Source: Sinorhizobium sp. BG8
Lineage (GTDB): Bacteria > Pseudomonadota > Alphaproteobacteria > Rhizobiales > Rhizobiaceae
Direction: 5' to 3'
DNA length: 64,000 nucleotides
Assembly (NCBI RefSeq): GCF_016864555.1
Contig: NZ_CP044011.1
Span: forward strand, 2,809,501 to 2,873,500
A model generated the notes under the pieces. It ran no database searches and was not told the origin of the DNA. It saw only the letters and a list, made by a program, of their open reading frames with translations. This document shows, piece after piece, positions 56,912 to 64,000 of this stretch. The translations under genes were made by a program, and so were the position numbers. The number at the start of each line of letters is the position of its first letter. Within the stretch, counting starts at the first letter, position 1.

Positions 56912-58122
56912 GGGTTGCTTCCCGCAAAGACCACCGTGGCCGTGGCGATCGCCGCGATCCCTTCGCGTCGACCAACGAAGCCGATCTTCTCGTTCGTGGT
57001 TGCCTTGACCGAGCATCGGTCGAGCGCGATTCCGAGCATCTCGGCGAGGTTTCGTCGCATCTCCTCCCGACGCGGACCGATCTTGGGTGCCTCGGCGATG
57101 AGCGAGATGTCGGCGTTCATGATCGTGCCGCCACGGCTTCTGACGATTGCGGCGGCATGCTCCAGGAAGATCCGCGATGCCGCGCCCTTCCATTGGGGAT
57201 CCGAAGGCGGAAAGTGATCGCCGATGTCGCCCGCCCCGCATGTGGCAAGAAGGGCGTCCGTCAGCGCATGCAGGGCCACGTCGGCGTCGGAATGCCCGGA
57301 AAGCCTCTGGTCGTGCGGAAGGAAGACGCCGCACAGCGTCACGCCATCGCCGTCCACGAGCTGGTGGACGTCGTAGCCGTTGCCTGTCCTCACATCCGGG
57401 AGTGTCTGCGAGCCGAGCCGCTGGTCTGCCATGCGGATGTCCTTCTGTACTGTCAGCTTTACATTCCCCGCCGCGCCTTCGATCAGCCGCACAGGGATAC
57501 CGGCCCATTCGGCAATCGCCGCGTCGTCGGTAAAGTCTGCGAGCCCTTGAGAGGCCACCCGGTGATGGGCATCGAGGATCGCCCGAAACTCGAAAGACTG
57601 CGGCGTCTGGGCTGCGTAGAGGCCGGCGCGATTAACCGTGTCTGCCACCATGCCCCGGCCATCGGCACGCTTCAGCGTATCGGCGACGGCCATTGCGGGC
57701 AACACCGCGCGCTCTCCCTCGGTGAAGGCTGCTATGGTGCGCGCAAGAATGCCATCATCGACAAAGGGACGCACGGCATCCTGGATGAGAACATGTGTCA
57801 CGCCCGTTCCGTCGAGGGCCTCCAGGCCGGCAAGCACGGATTGTTGGCGGGTCGCTCCGCCGAGCACTGTGACAAGTCGGTCGCCGGCCGGGTTCGCCTC
57901 TTGGCTTGCCTGTTCGAAAAGCGCGACGTCGTCCGGGTGAATGACCGCGACGATCCTTTCGGCGTGCGGCCAATTGACAAAAATATCCAGAGTGTGGGAG
58001 ATCACCGGCCTTCCGCCGATGCGGCGGTACTGCTTGGGTCCTTCGGCGTGTGCTCCGGCGCGTTCGCCGCGTCCGGCTGCGACAATGATCACGCCGCAGG
58101 ATATCCGTTCCTTTGCCTGCAT
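56908..58122 (-). CDS. ispDF: Bifunctional IspD/IspF enzyme of the MEP isoprenoid pathway
   Basis: A 404-residue fusion. The N-terminal IspD (about 1-230: [40 protein letters not shown]) makes CDP-methylerythritol. The C-terminal IspF (about 245-404: [52 protein letters not shown]) makes the cyclodiphosphate; the D-x-H zinc site is in YDVHQ. The fusion is common in alphaproteobacteria. ATG 58122 starts at the family-typical [17 protein letters not shown] region. The divergent dusB promoter lies upstream. Confidence 0.97.
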   Translation of the reverse strand: MQAKERISCGVIIVAAGRGERAGAHAEGPKQYRRIGGRPVISHTLDIFVNWPHAERIVAVIHPDDVALFEQASQEANPAGDRLVTVLGGATRQQSVLAGLEALDGTGVTHVLIQDAVRPFVDDGILARTIAAFTEGERAVLPAMAVADTLKRADGRGMVADTVNRAGLYAAQTPQSFEFRAILDAHHRVASQGLADFTDDAAIAEWAGIPVRLIEGAAGNVKLTVQKDIRMADQRLGSQTLPDVRTGNGYDVHQLVDGDGVTLCGVFLPHDQRLSGHSDADVALHALTDALLATCGAGDIGDHFPPSDPQWKGAASRIFLEHAAAIVRSRGGTIMNADISLIAEAPKIGPRREEMRRNLAEMLGIALDRCSVKATTNEKIGFVGRREGIAAIATATVVFAGSNP

Positions 58123-58213
58123 GTCGAACCCGGGCCTCGCAAATTCAAAGCGTTTCGGGCCGGTTTAGACTGAACGCAATCACAATTCCAGCCGTCTGGG
58201 GAATTTTACGTTT

Positions 58214-58256
58214 GCCTCTTAAAGAGGCTTGGCAAGCGCGGGAACTATGTCTAAAA
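58214..58256 (+). promoter_or_regulatory. Promoter of the dusB-ntrBC operon with an overlapping palindrome
   Basis: -35 box CTTGGC (58228-58233) and -10 box CTAAAA (58251-58256) are 17 bp apart, giving a leader of roughly 15 nt before TTG 58279. The palindrome GCCTCTT-A-AAGAGGC (58214-58228) ends on the first base of the -35 box, so a bound protein there would block or contact RNA polymerase. The palindrome is not of the NtrC GC-N-dyad type that I would expect for autoregulation. Confidence 0.55.
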
Positions 58257-58278
58257 ATAGTGCAGAAACGAGGACTGC

Positions 58279-59295
58279 TTGAAAGATAAGCACTTGCTGA
58301 ATGCCTCCCTGTCCGAGCCGTTGACCATCGGTCACCAGACGCTGCGCAATCGCGTGGTACTGGCGCCGATGTCCGGCGTCACCGACCTGCCGTTCCGCGA
58401 GTTGGCGTGGCGCTTCGGTGCAGGGCTCGTCGTGACCGAGATGGTCGCAAGCCGTGAACTCGCAGTCAACTCCCCCGAGTCCTGGGCTCGCATCCGCAAC
58501 TGCGGGATTCGTCCGCATATGGTGCAGCTCGCCGGTCGCGACGCGCACTGGATGGGCGAGGCCGCCCGTATAGCCGAGGCGAACGGTGCGGACATCATCG
58601 ACATCAACATGGGCTGCCCGGCCAAAAAGGTCATCGGTGGCTATTCCGGTTCGGCACTGATGCGCGATCCCGATCACGCTTTGACCCTCGTTTCGGCGAC
58701 GGTGAATGCAGTGAAGGTGCCGGTCACGCTGAAGATGCGTCTCGGCTGGGACCACAACTCGATCAATGCACCCGAGATTGCGAGGCGCGCCGAAGAGGCG
58801 GGCGTAAAGATGATCACGGTGCATGGGCGTACCCGCATGCAATTCTACGAGGGCAGGGCGGATTGGGACGCCATTCGCGCCGTCCGCGATTGCATCTCGG
58901 TCCCGCTCGTCGCCAATGGTGATGTGGACACAGTAGAGGATGCGCGGGAGATCCTGCGGCGCTCGGGCGCGGACGCGGTGATGCTCGGACGCTCGGCTCA
59001 GGGGCGGCCCTGGCATCCGGCGGTTCTCGCCGGAGCCTGCAGCGCGCCGGCGGGCGAGGATCTTGCTGCCCTCGTTGTCGAACACTATCGCATGATGCTC
59101 GACTTTTATGGTCCGGAGGCCGGGCTCCGTCATGCTCGCAAGCATCTTGGCTGGTATATCGAGCGCCATGCGACGGATCTGCCGTCGCAATCGAAGGCGG
59201 AGATCCTGACCTCGCGCGACACCGCGTTCGTAATCGATCGCATGGGTGAAACTCTGCGCGCGGAGGCGGCAATTCAGGAAGTGAAAGCGGCATGA
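58279..59295 (+). CDS. dusB: tRNA-dihydrouridine synthase B (NifR3)
   Basis: A 338-residue FMN enzyme reducing uridine in tRNA. The start of the fold is [35 protein letters not shown]. The active-site Cys113 is in [31 protein letters not shown] and [16 protein letters not shown] are the phosphate and C-terminal signatures. The start is TTG 58279 with GAGG 5 bp upstream. It is the first gene of the conserved nifR3-ntrB-ntrC operon; ntrB starts inside its last codons (ATGA). Confidence 0.95.
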   Translation: MKDKHLLNASLSEPLTIGHQTLRNRVVLAPMSGVTDLPFRELAWRFGAGLVVTEMVASRELAVNSPESWARIRNCGIRPHMVQLAGRDAHWMGEAARIAEANGADIIDINMGCPAKKVIGGYSGSALMRDPDHALTLVSATVNAVKVPVTLKMRLGWDHNSINAPEIARRAEEAGVKMITVHGRTRMQFYEGRADWDAIRAVRDCISVPLVANGDVDTVEDAREILRRSGADAVMLGRSAQGRPWHPAVLAGACSAPAGEDLAALVVEHYRMMLDFYGPEAGLRHARKHLGWYIERHATDLPSQSKAEILTSRDTAFVIDRMGETLRAEAAIQEVKAA

Positions 59296-60443
59296 ACAGC
59301 GGCAAGCGCAACGACGATCCGGCGAACGGCAACGGCCTCGCCATGGCGGTTCTCAACGCCGTCCAGAATCCGGTCATACTTGTCGACGAGGCGGGGCTGA
59401 TCGCCTTTGCTAACTGGGAAGCGGAATCCTTTTTTGGGGCAAGCGCCCAGTACCTCGCTCGGAACACGGTCAATACCTTCATTCCCTTCGGCAGCCCGCT
59501 CCTGACCTTGATCGACCAGGTCCGGGAGCGCCGGGCACCGGTCAACGAATACCGCGTCGACCTGAGCTCGCCGCGGCTCGGCGCCGACAAGCTCGTCGAT
59601 CTCTATGTAGCGCCGGTGACCAGTCTGCCCGGATCCGTGGTTATCGTCTTCCAGGAACGATCGATGGCCGACAAGATCGACCGGCAGCTCACCCACAGGG
59701 CGGCGGCGCGCTCCGTGACCGGGCTCGCTTCCATGCTCGCGCACGAGATCAAGAATCCCTTGTCGGGCATACGCGGTGCGGCGCAGCTTCTTGAAACGTC
59801 CGTGATCGACGAGGACCGCGCCCTGACGCGCCTCATATGCGACGAGACCGATCGCATCGTGTCGCTGGTCGACCGCATGGAAGTCTTTTCGGACGAACGT
59901 CCAGTGGATCGCGTTCCGCTGAACATTCACTCCGTGCTCGATCACGTGAAGGCCGTGGCGAAAGCCGGTTTCGCCCGCCATATCAAGATCACCGAGAACT
60001 ACGACCCGTCCCTGCCGCCGGTCTTCGCCAATCGGGACCAGCTCGTCCAGGTGTTCCTGAACCTGATCAAGAACGCCGCCGAGGCGATCGGCGACAAGAC
60101 GGACGGCGAGATCATGCTGACGACGGCCTATCGCCCCGGCATTCGCCTGTCTGTTGCAGGAACGCGGGAAAAGATCTCGCTGCCTCTCGAATTCTGCGTT
60201 CACGATAACGGGCCTGGTGTCCCGTCCGATCTGCTGCCGCATCTCTTTGACCCGTTCATAACCACCAAGACGAACGGTTCCGGCCTTGGTCTGGCGCTGG
60301 TCGCCAAGATCATCGGCGGACACGGCGGCATCATCGAATGTGACAGTCAGAGCCACCGCACGACCTTCCGCGTGCTCATGCCGGCTTCCAAGGGCGTGAG
60401 CGAAGACGACGATACCTCCACGACCAGAGGACATTCCCGATGA
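59292..60443 (+). CDS. ntrB: Nitrogen regulation sensor kinase NtrB
   Basis: A 383-residue soluble two-component kinase. An N-terminal PAS-like domain (about 16-120) precedes the dimerisation H-box with His151 in [20 protein letters not shown]. The GHKL ATPase has [16 protein letters not shown] (N box), DNGPGVP (G1), [19 protein letters not shown] (F/G2). It phosphorylates NtrC when nitrogen is limiting and is controlled by PII. It overlaps dusB by 4 bp (ATGA) and its last bases overlap ntrC (60440-60443), so all three are translationally coupled. Confidence 0.97.
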   Translation: MNSGKRNDDPANGNGLAMAVLNAVQNPVILVDEAGLIAFANWEAESFFGASAQYLARNTVNTFIPFGSPLLTLIDQVRERRAPVNEYRVDLSSPRLGADKLVDLYVAPVTSLPGSVVIVFQERSMADKIDRQLTHRAAARSVTGLASMLAHEIKNPLSGIRGAAQLLETSVIDEDRALTRLICDETDRIVSLVDRMEVFSDERPVDRVPLNIHSVLDHVKAVAKAGFARHIKITENYDPSLPPVFANRDQLVQVFLNLIKNAAEAIGDKTDGEIMLTTAYRPGIRLSVAGTREKISLPLEFCVHDNGPGVPSDLLPHLFDPFITTKTNGSGLGLALVAKIIGGHGGIIECDSQSHRTTFRVLMPASKGVSEDDDTSTTRGHSR

Positions 60444-61894
60444 CAGGTGCCACAGTCCTTGTTGCAGACGATGATGCAGCGATCCGCACAGTGCTCAATC
60501 AGGCATTGAGCCGCGCCGGCTACGACGTCCGCATCACCTCGAATGCCGCAACGCTTTGGCGCTGGATTGCCGCGGGCGACGGCGACATCGTCGTCACGGA
60601 CGTGGTGATGCCGGATGAGAATGCCTTCGATCTGCTGCCGCGCATCAAGAAGGCGCGGCCGGATCTGCCGGTCCTGGTCATGAGCGCCCAGAACACATTC
60701 ATGACGGCGATCAAGGCATCCGAGAAAGGTGCCTACGACTACCTTCCGAAGCCCTTCGACCTGACCGAATTGATTGCCATCATCGGTCGGGCGCTGGCCG
60801 AGCCGAAGCGCAAGCCGCCGAAGCAGGACGACGACATGCAGGATGGCATGCCGCTCGTCGGCCGCTCTGCTGCCATGCAGGAAATCTACCGTGTCCTGGC
60901 GCGTCTGATGCAGACCGACCTCACGCTCATGATCACAGGCGAATCGGGTACCGGCAAGGAACTGGTGGCGCGTGCGCTCCACGACTACGGCAAGCGTCGA
61001 AACGGACCGTTCGTGGCGATCAACATGGCCGCCATTCCGCGCGACCTGATCGAGTCGGAACTCTTCGGGCATGAGAAGGGGGCGTTTACCGGCGCGCAGA
61101 ACCGTTCGACGGGCCGCTTTGAGCAGGCTGAAGGCGGAACCCTCTTCCTCGACGAGATCGGTGACATGCCGATGGATGCCCAGACCCGTCTTCTTCGGGT
61201 GCTGCAACAGGGGGAATACACCACCGTCGGCGGTCGCACCCCGATCCGTACGGATGTCCGAATTGTCGCGGCCACGAACAAGGACCTGAAACAGTCAATC
61301 AATCAAGGGCTTTTCCGCGAAGACCTCTACTATCGTCTCAACGTCGTTCCCCTGCGTCTACCGCCGCTTCGCGATCGCGCCGAGGACATTCCCGACCTCG
61401 TTCGCCATTTCGTCCAGCAGGCCGAGAAGGAAGGGCTCGACGCAAAGAGGTTTGACCAGGAAGCGCTGGAGCTCATGAAGGCGCATCCGTGGCCGGGCAA
61501 CGTTCGCGAACTCGAAAACGTCGTGCGCCGCCTGACCGCGCTCTATCCTCAGGACGTGATCACGCGCGAAATCATCGAGAGCGAATTGCGCTCCGACATT
61601 CCCGACAGTCCGATAGAGAAGGCGGCCACGCGCAGCGGTTCGATGTCGATCTCTCAGGCGGTCGAAGAGAACATGCGCCAGTATTTCGCAAGCTTCGGCG
61701 AAGGACTTCCGCCTTCGGGCCTCTACGATCGCGTGCTCGCCGAAATGGAATATCCCCTAATCCTGGCCGCCCTGACGGCAACCAGGGGTAACCAGATCAA
61801 GGCTGCAGACCTTCTCGGTCTCAACCGGAACACGTTGCGCAAGAAGATACGGGAACTCGGAGTTTCCGTGTACAGAAGCTCCCGTTCCGCTTGA
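60440..61894 (+). CDS. ntrC: Nitrogen regulation response regulator NtrC (sigma54 activator)
   Basis: A 484-residue enhancer-binding protein. Receiver domain: Asp54 in [14 protein letters not shown], Lys in YLPKPF. AAA+ domain: Walker A GESGTGKE (about 167-174), the sigma54-contact loop GAFTGA (214-219), Walker [14 protein letters not shown]-terminal Fis-type helix-turn-helix: [30 protein letters not shown]. It activates glnA, glnII, amt and related promoters under nitrogen limitation. It overlaps ntrB by 4 bp. Confidence 0.98.
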   Translation: MTGATVLVADDDAAIRTVLNQALSRAGYDVRITSNAATLWRWIAAGDGDIVVTDVVMPDENAFDLLPRIKKARPDLPVLVMSAQNTFMTAIKASEKGAYDYLPKPFDLTELIAIIGRALAEPKRKPPKQDDDMQDGMPLVGRSAAMQEIYRVLARLMQTDLTLMITGESGTGKELVARALHDYGKRRNGPFVAINMAAIPRDLIESELFGHEKGAFTGAQNRSTGRFEQAEGGTLFLDEIGDMPMDAQTRLLRVLQQGEYTTVGGRTPIRTDVRIVAATNKDLKQSINQGLFREDLYYRLNVVPLRLPPLRDRAEDIPDLVRHFVQQAEKEGLDAKRFDQEALELMKAHPWPGNVRELENVVRRLTALYPQDVITREIIESELRSDIPDSPIEKAATRSGSMSISQAVEENMRQYFASFGEGLPPSGLYDRVLAEMEYPLILAALTATRGNQIKAADLLGLNRNTLRKKIRELGVSVYRSSRSA

Positions 61895-62104
61895 CACTGC
61901 CCCTCCCGGCGTTGCATTTTCGCCACAATATGTTGCTTCATGGTAACAGATGGAATCTGCGTCCGCAGCTCTTGCGACAGCGGAATGCAGCTTGTTCCCA
62001 GAGGTATCTGAACAGCGACCGCGTGCCCGTTCGGGTTTCCGGAATACGCCGGCAATGGAATATGGGTGGAGCGTACGCCCCGCCCGCGAGCAGAGAAGCG
62101 GACT

Positions 62105-64000
62105 ATGGCTGAGGGGACGACCCTGGTTGGCACCACGCAACAGCATGCGAACGGCGGTTCCGATCGCCGGGCGTCCTTCGCGTTACCGGGGCTGGTACTG
62201 GCTGGGGGCGCGCTTGTTGCGGCGACGATCTCGCTCTTCATCCTCCTCGGGCTTACGCCTATCAAGCCCGAGACGAATGTCGTCATCGCCTCCGCATCCA
62301 TCAACGCGATTTTCGTTGTCGGTCTTATCTTCCTGATCGGACGGGAAATTTCACGACTCCTCAAGGCGCGGAGCCGCGGAAGGGCGGCAGCAAGGCTGCA
62401 CGTACGCATCGTCGCCCTGTTCTCGATCGTCGCGATCACGCCGGCGATCCTTGTGGCGATCTTTGCATCGATTACGCTGAATGTCGGTCTCGACCGATGG
62501 TTCTCCATTCGAACGCAATCGATCGTCAGTTCGTCGCTGAATGTCGCCCAGGCCTACATGCTCGAGAATGCCAGTTACCTGCAGGGCCAGACGGTCTCGA
62601 TGGCAAACGATCTCGACAGGAACCGCCAGCTTTACAGCCTGGACCGCACCGGCTTCATCGAGCTGATGACCCGCCAGGCGAGGGGCCGCGGGCTCCTTGG
62701 CGCCTTCCTGCTGCGGGCCGATGGGACCGCGATTCTGCAGGCGAAGATCTCGACCGAACGGCCTCTGCCGGCCATACCTGATGACGCGCTGAAGGCATCC
62801 GCAGCAGGCCAACCGACGCTGATACCGCCCGGCGCGACAAATCTGGTCGGCGCGGTCATAAAGCTCGACAACATCCCGGACTCGTTCCTCTACACCATCC
62901 GCACCGTCGATCCCGAAGTCATGCGCTCGATGCGCCTGATGGAGGAGAATGCTGCGGAGTATCGCGCGCTGGAGGCCGGCCGAACCACGCTTCAAGTCGC
63001 ATTCGCGGTGCTCTACCTCGGTTTCGCACTTATCGTGCTGCTCGCCGCCATCTGGACCGCCATCGCCGTCGCCGACCGGATCGTGCGCCCGATCCGCCTG
63101 CTGATCGGCGCTGCCGACAGCGTCGCCTCGGGCAATCTCGACGTCAACGTTCCCGTGAGGACCGCGGATGGCGACGTGGGTAACCTCTCGCGGACCTTCA
63201 ACAAGATGATTGCCGAGATCCGGGTTCAGCAGGAGCAGATCCTGGACGCGAAGGACGAGGTCGATCATCGCCGCCGCTTCATCGAGGCTGTGCTCTCGGG
63301 CGTGACCGCCGCCGTTATCGGCGTCGAGGAAGACGGACGCGTGACGATCGCGAACCCGACCGCTGAGATCGTTCTGGGCCGGCCCATGGCATCCCTCGTC
63401 GGCGAACGCCTGGCGGACGTCGCGCCCGAGATCGAAGCCGTCCTCGCCGAAGGCGCCAACAGGTATCGAAGCGACCATCGTCAGCAGGTCAATATCATGC
63501 GTGGCGGCAAGGAACGGACCTTGAACGTCCAGATCACCCGCGAAGAGGCGAAGGACGCCAAGCAGTCCTACGTCATCACGATTGACGACATCACGGACCT
63601 GGTGATTGCCCAGCGCTCGACCGCATGGGCCGACGTGGCGCGTCGTATCGCGCATGAGATCAAGAATCCGCTCACGCCCATCCAGCTGTCGGCGGAACGC
63701 ATTCGCAGGCGTTACGGAAAGCATATCGACCCTGACGACCGGGCCGTGTTCGACCAGTGTACGGACACGATCGTGCGGCAGGTCGAGGATATCGGCCGAA
63801 TGGTTGACGAATTCTCCGCCTTTGCCCGCATGCCGAAGCCGACCAAGGAGCGTGCCGACCTTCGGACGATCCTCAAGGATGCGGTATTCCTTCGCGAAAT
63901 GGGCAACACCCATGTCGACTTCCAGAAGGAATTCGGGGACGCGCCGCTGACCGGGCATTTCGACAACCGGATGCTCGGGCAGGCCTTCGGAAACCTTATC
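62105..64000 (+). CDS. ntrY: Nitrogen regulation sensor kinase NtrY (3' truncated by window)
   Basis: The frame runs from ATG 62105 to the end of the window (632 codons seen). Membrane helices near the N-terminus (about 30-160) flank cytoplasmic and periplasmic stretches. Helix AVLYLGFALIVLLAAIWTAIAVA leads into a HAMP domain (VRPIRLLIGAADSVASGNL), a PAS domain (FIEAVLSGVTAAVIGVEEDGRVTIANPTAE) and the H-box with His517 in [21 protein letters not shown]. The ATPase domain lies mostly beyond the window. NtrY pairs with NtrX for nitrate/nitrogen and redox responses in alphaproteobacteria. The 210 bp after ntrC hold no other gene. Confidence 0.96.
   Translation, partial: MAEGTTLVGTTQQHANGGSDRRASFALPGLVLAGGALVAATISLFILLGLTPIKPETNVVIASASINAIFVVGLIFLIGREISRLLKARSRGRAAARLHVRIVALFSIVAITPAILVAIFASITLNVGLDRWFSIRTQSIVSSSLNVAQAYMLENASYLQGQTVSMANDLDRNRQLYSLDRTGFIELMTRQARGRGLLGAFLLRADGTAILQAKISTERPLPAIPDDALKASAAGQPTLIPPGATNLVGAVIKLDNIPDSFLYTIRTVDPEVMRSMRLMEENAAEYRALEAGRTTLQVAFAVLYLGFALIVLLAAIWTAIAVADRIVRPIRLLIGAADSVASGNLDVNVPVRTADGDVGNLSRTFNKMIAEIRVQQEQILDAKDEVDHRRRFIEAVLSGVTAAVIGVEEDGRVTIANPTAEIVLGRPMASLVGERLADVAPEIEAVLAEGANRYRSDHRQQVNIMRGGKERTLNVQITREEAKDAKQSYVITIDDITDLVIAQRSTAWADVARRIAHEIKNPLTPIQLSAERIRRRYGKHIDPDDRAVFDQCTDTIVRQVEDIGRMVDEFSAFARMPKPTKERADLRTILKDAVFLREMGNTHVDFQKEFGDAPLTGHFDNRMLGQAFGNLI

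Noticed and set aside
62351-63958. Minus-strand frame of over 500 codons antisense to ntrY
   Set aside because: ntrY has HAMP, PAS and H-box motifs in order; the antisense product is low-complexity and without family features.

Overview
The window is chromosomal DNA from an alphaproteobacterium of the Rhizobiales, most likely Rhizobiaceae (Rhizobium/Agrobacterium/Ensifer-like). Evidence: high GC, sigma70 promoters of the CTTG-N17-CTATA type in front of the tRNA genes, many proteins of families typical of this group (DUF1489, DUF599, DUF2336, DUF1697, two-domain cold-shock protein, BTLCP cysteine proteinase, D-Ala-D-Ala carboxypeptidase with SPOR domain), and the gene order tpiA-secG-pyrG-VOC-kdsA-eno-ftsB-pdhABC-lpdA-lipA followed by cinA/ispDF and dusB-ntrB-ntrC-ntrY. 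I made this assignment by eye, without a database search.

Layout. 1-0.75 kb: 3' end of recJ and tRNA-Glu(CTC). 0.75-8.3 kb: the most accessory-looking part, with a possible gene remnant, an alpha/beta hydrolase, a cupin, a CatB-type acetyltransferase, a large Ig-like autotransporter broken by one frameshift, and a tandem pair of tRNA-Glu(TTC) genes. 8.5-28.5 kb: mostly single genes: a DUF882 lipoprotein (frameshifted), glyoxalase I, cold-shock protein, DUF192 protein, two multi-pass membrane proteins, L-serine dehydratase, D-Ala-D-Ala carboxypeptidase, BTLCP, PilZ, PAS, rhomboid, CBS, patatin, hisI, folE, an IscU-like scaffold, yidD and a DUF1697 protein. 28.6-39.8 kb: thrS, a metallo-beta-lactamase-fold hydrolase, two flavoproteins, a degenerate CitE-like protein, DUF2336, parE and a secreted hydrolase.

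39.9-54.1 kb is a co-oriented housekeeping block: triosephosphate isomerase, SecG, CTP synthase, KDO-8-P synthase, enolase, FtsB, and then the whole pyruvate dehydrogenase complex (E1alpha, lipoylated E1beta, E2, E3) with lipoyl synthase, so the enzyme that makes the lipoyl cofactor follows the genes whose products carry it. A PLP-dependent decarboxylase gene is placed between lipA and a ratA-like gene. 56.4-64 kb: divergent cinA/ispDF (minus strand) and the nitrogen regulation operon dusB-ntrB-ntrC-ntrY (plus strand; ntrY runs off the end).

The most notable observations are: three reading-frame breaks that are each repaired by one extra C or G in a short C/G run (autotransporter, DUF882 lipoprotein, yidD N-terminus); an intrinsic terminator lying inside the signal-peptide codons of the DUF192 gene just after the cold-shock gene; an orphan plus-strand terminator and a structured 3' region that may mark small RNAs; an IscU-like protein lacking the third ligand cysteine; tandem 11-bp repeats and a palindrome in an AT-rich segment upstream of the BTLCP gene; and the decarboxylase gene inserted next to lipA. 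I see no CRISPR array, no complete insertion sequence, no prophage and no clear new defence system.
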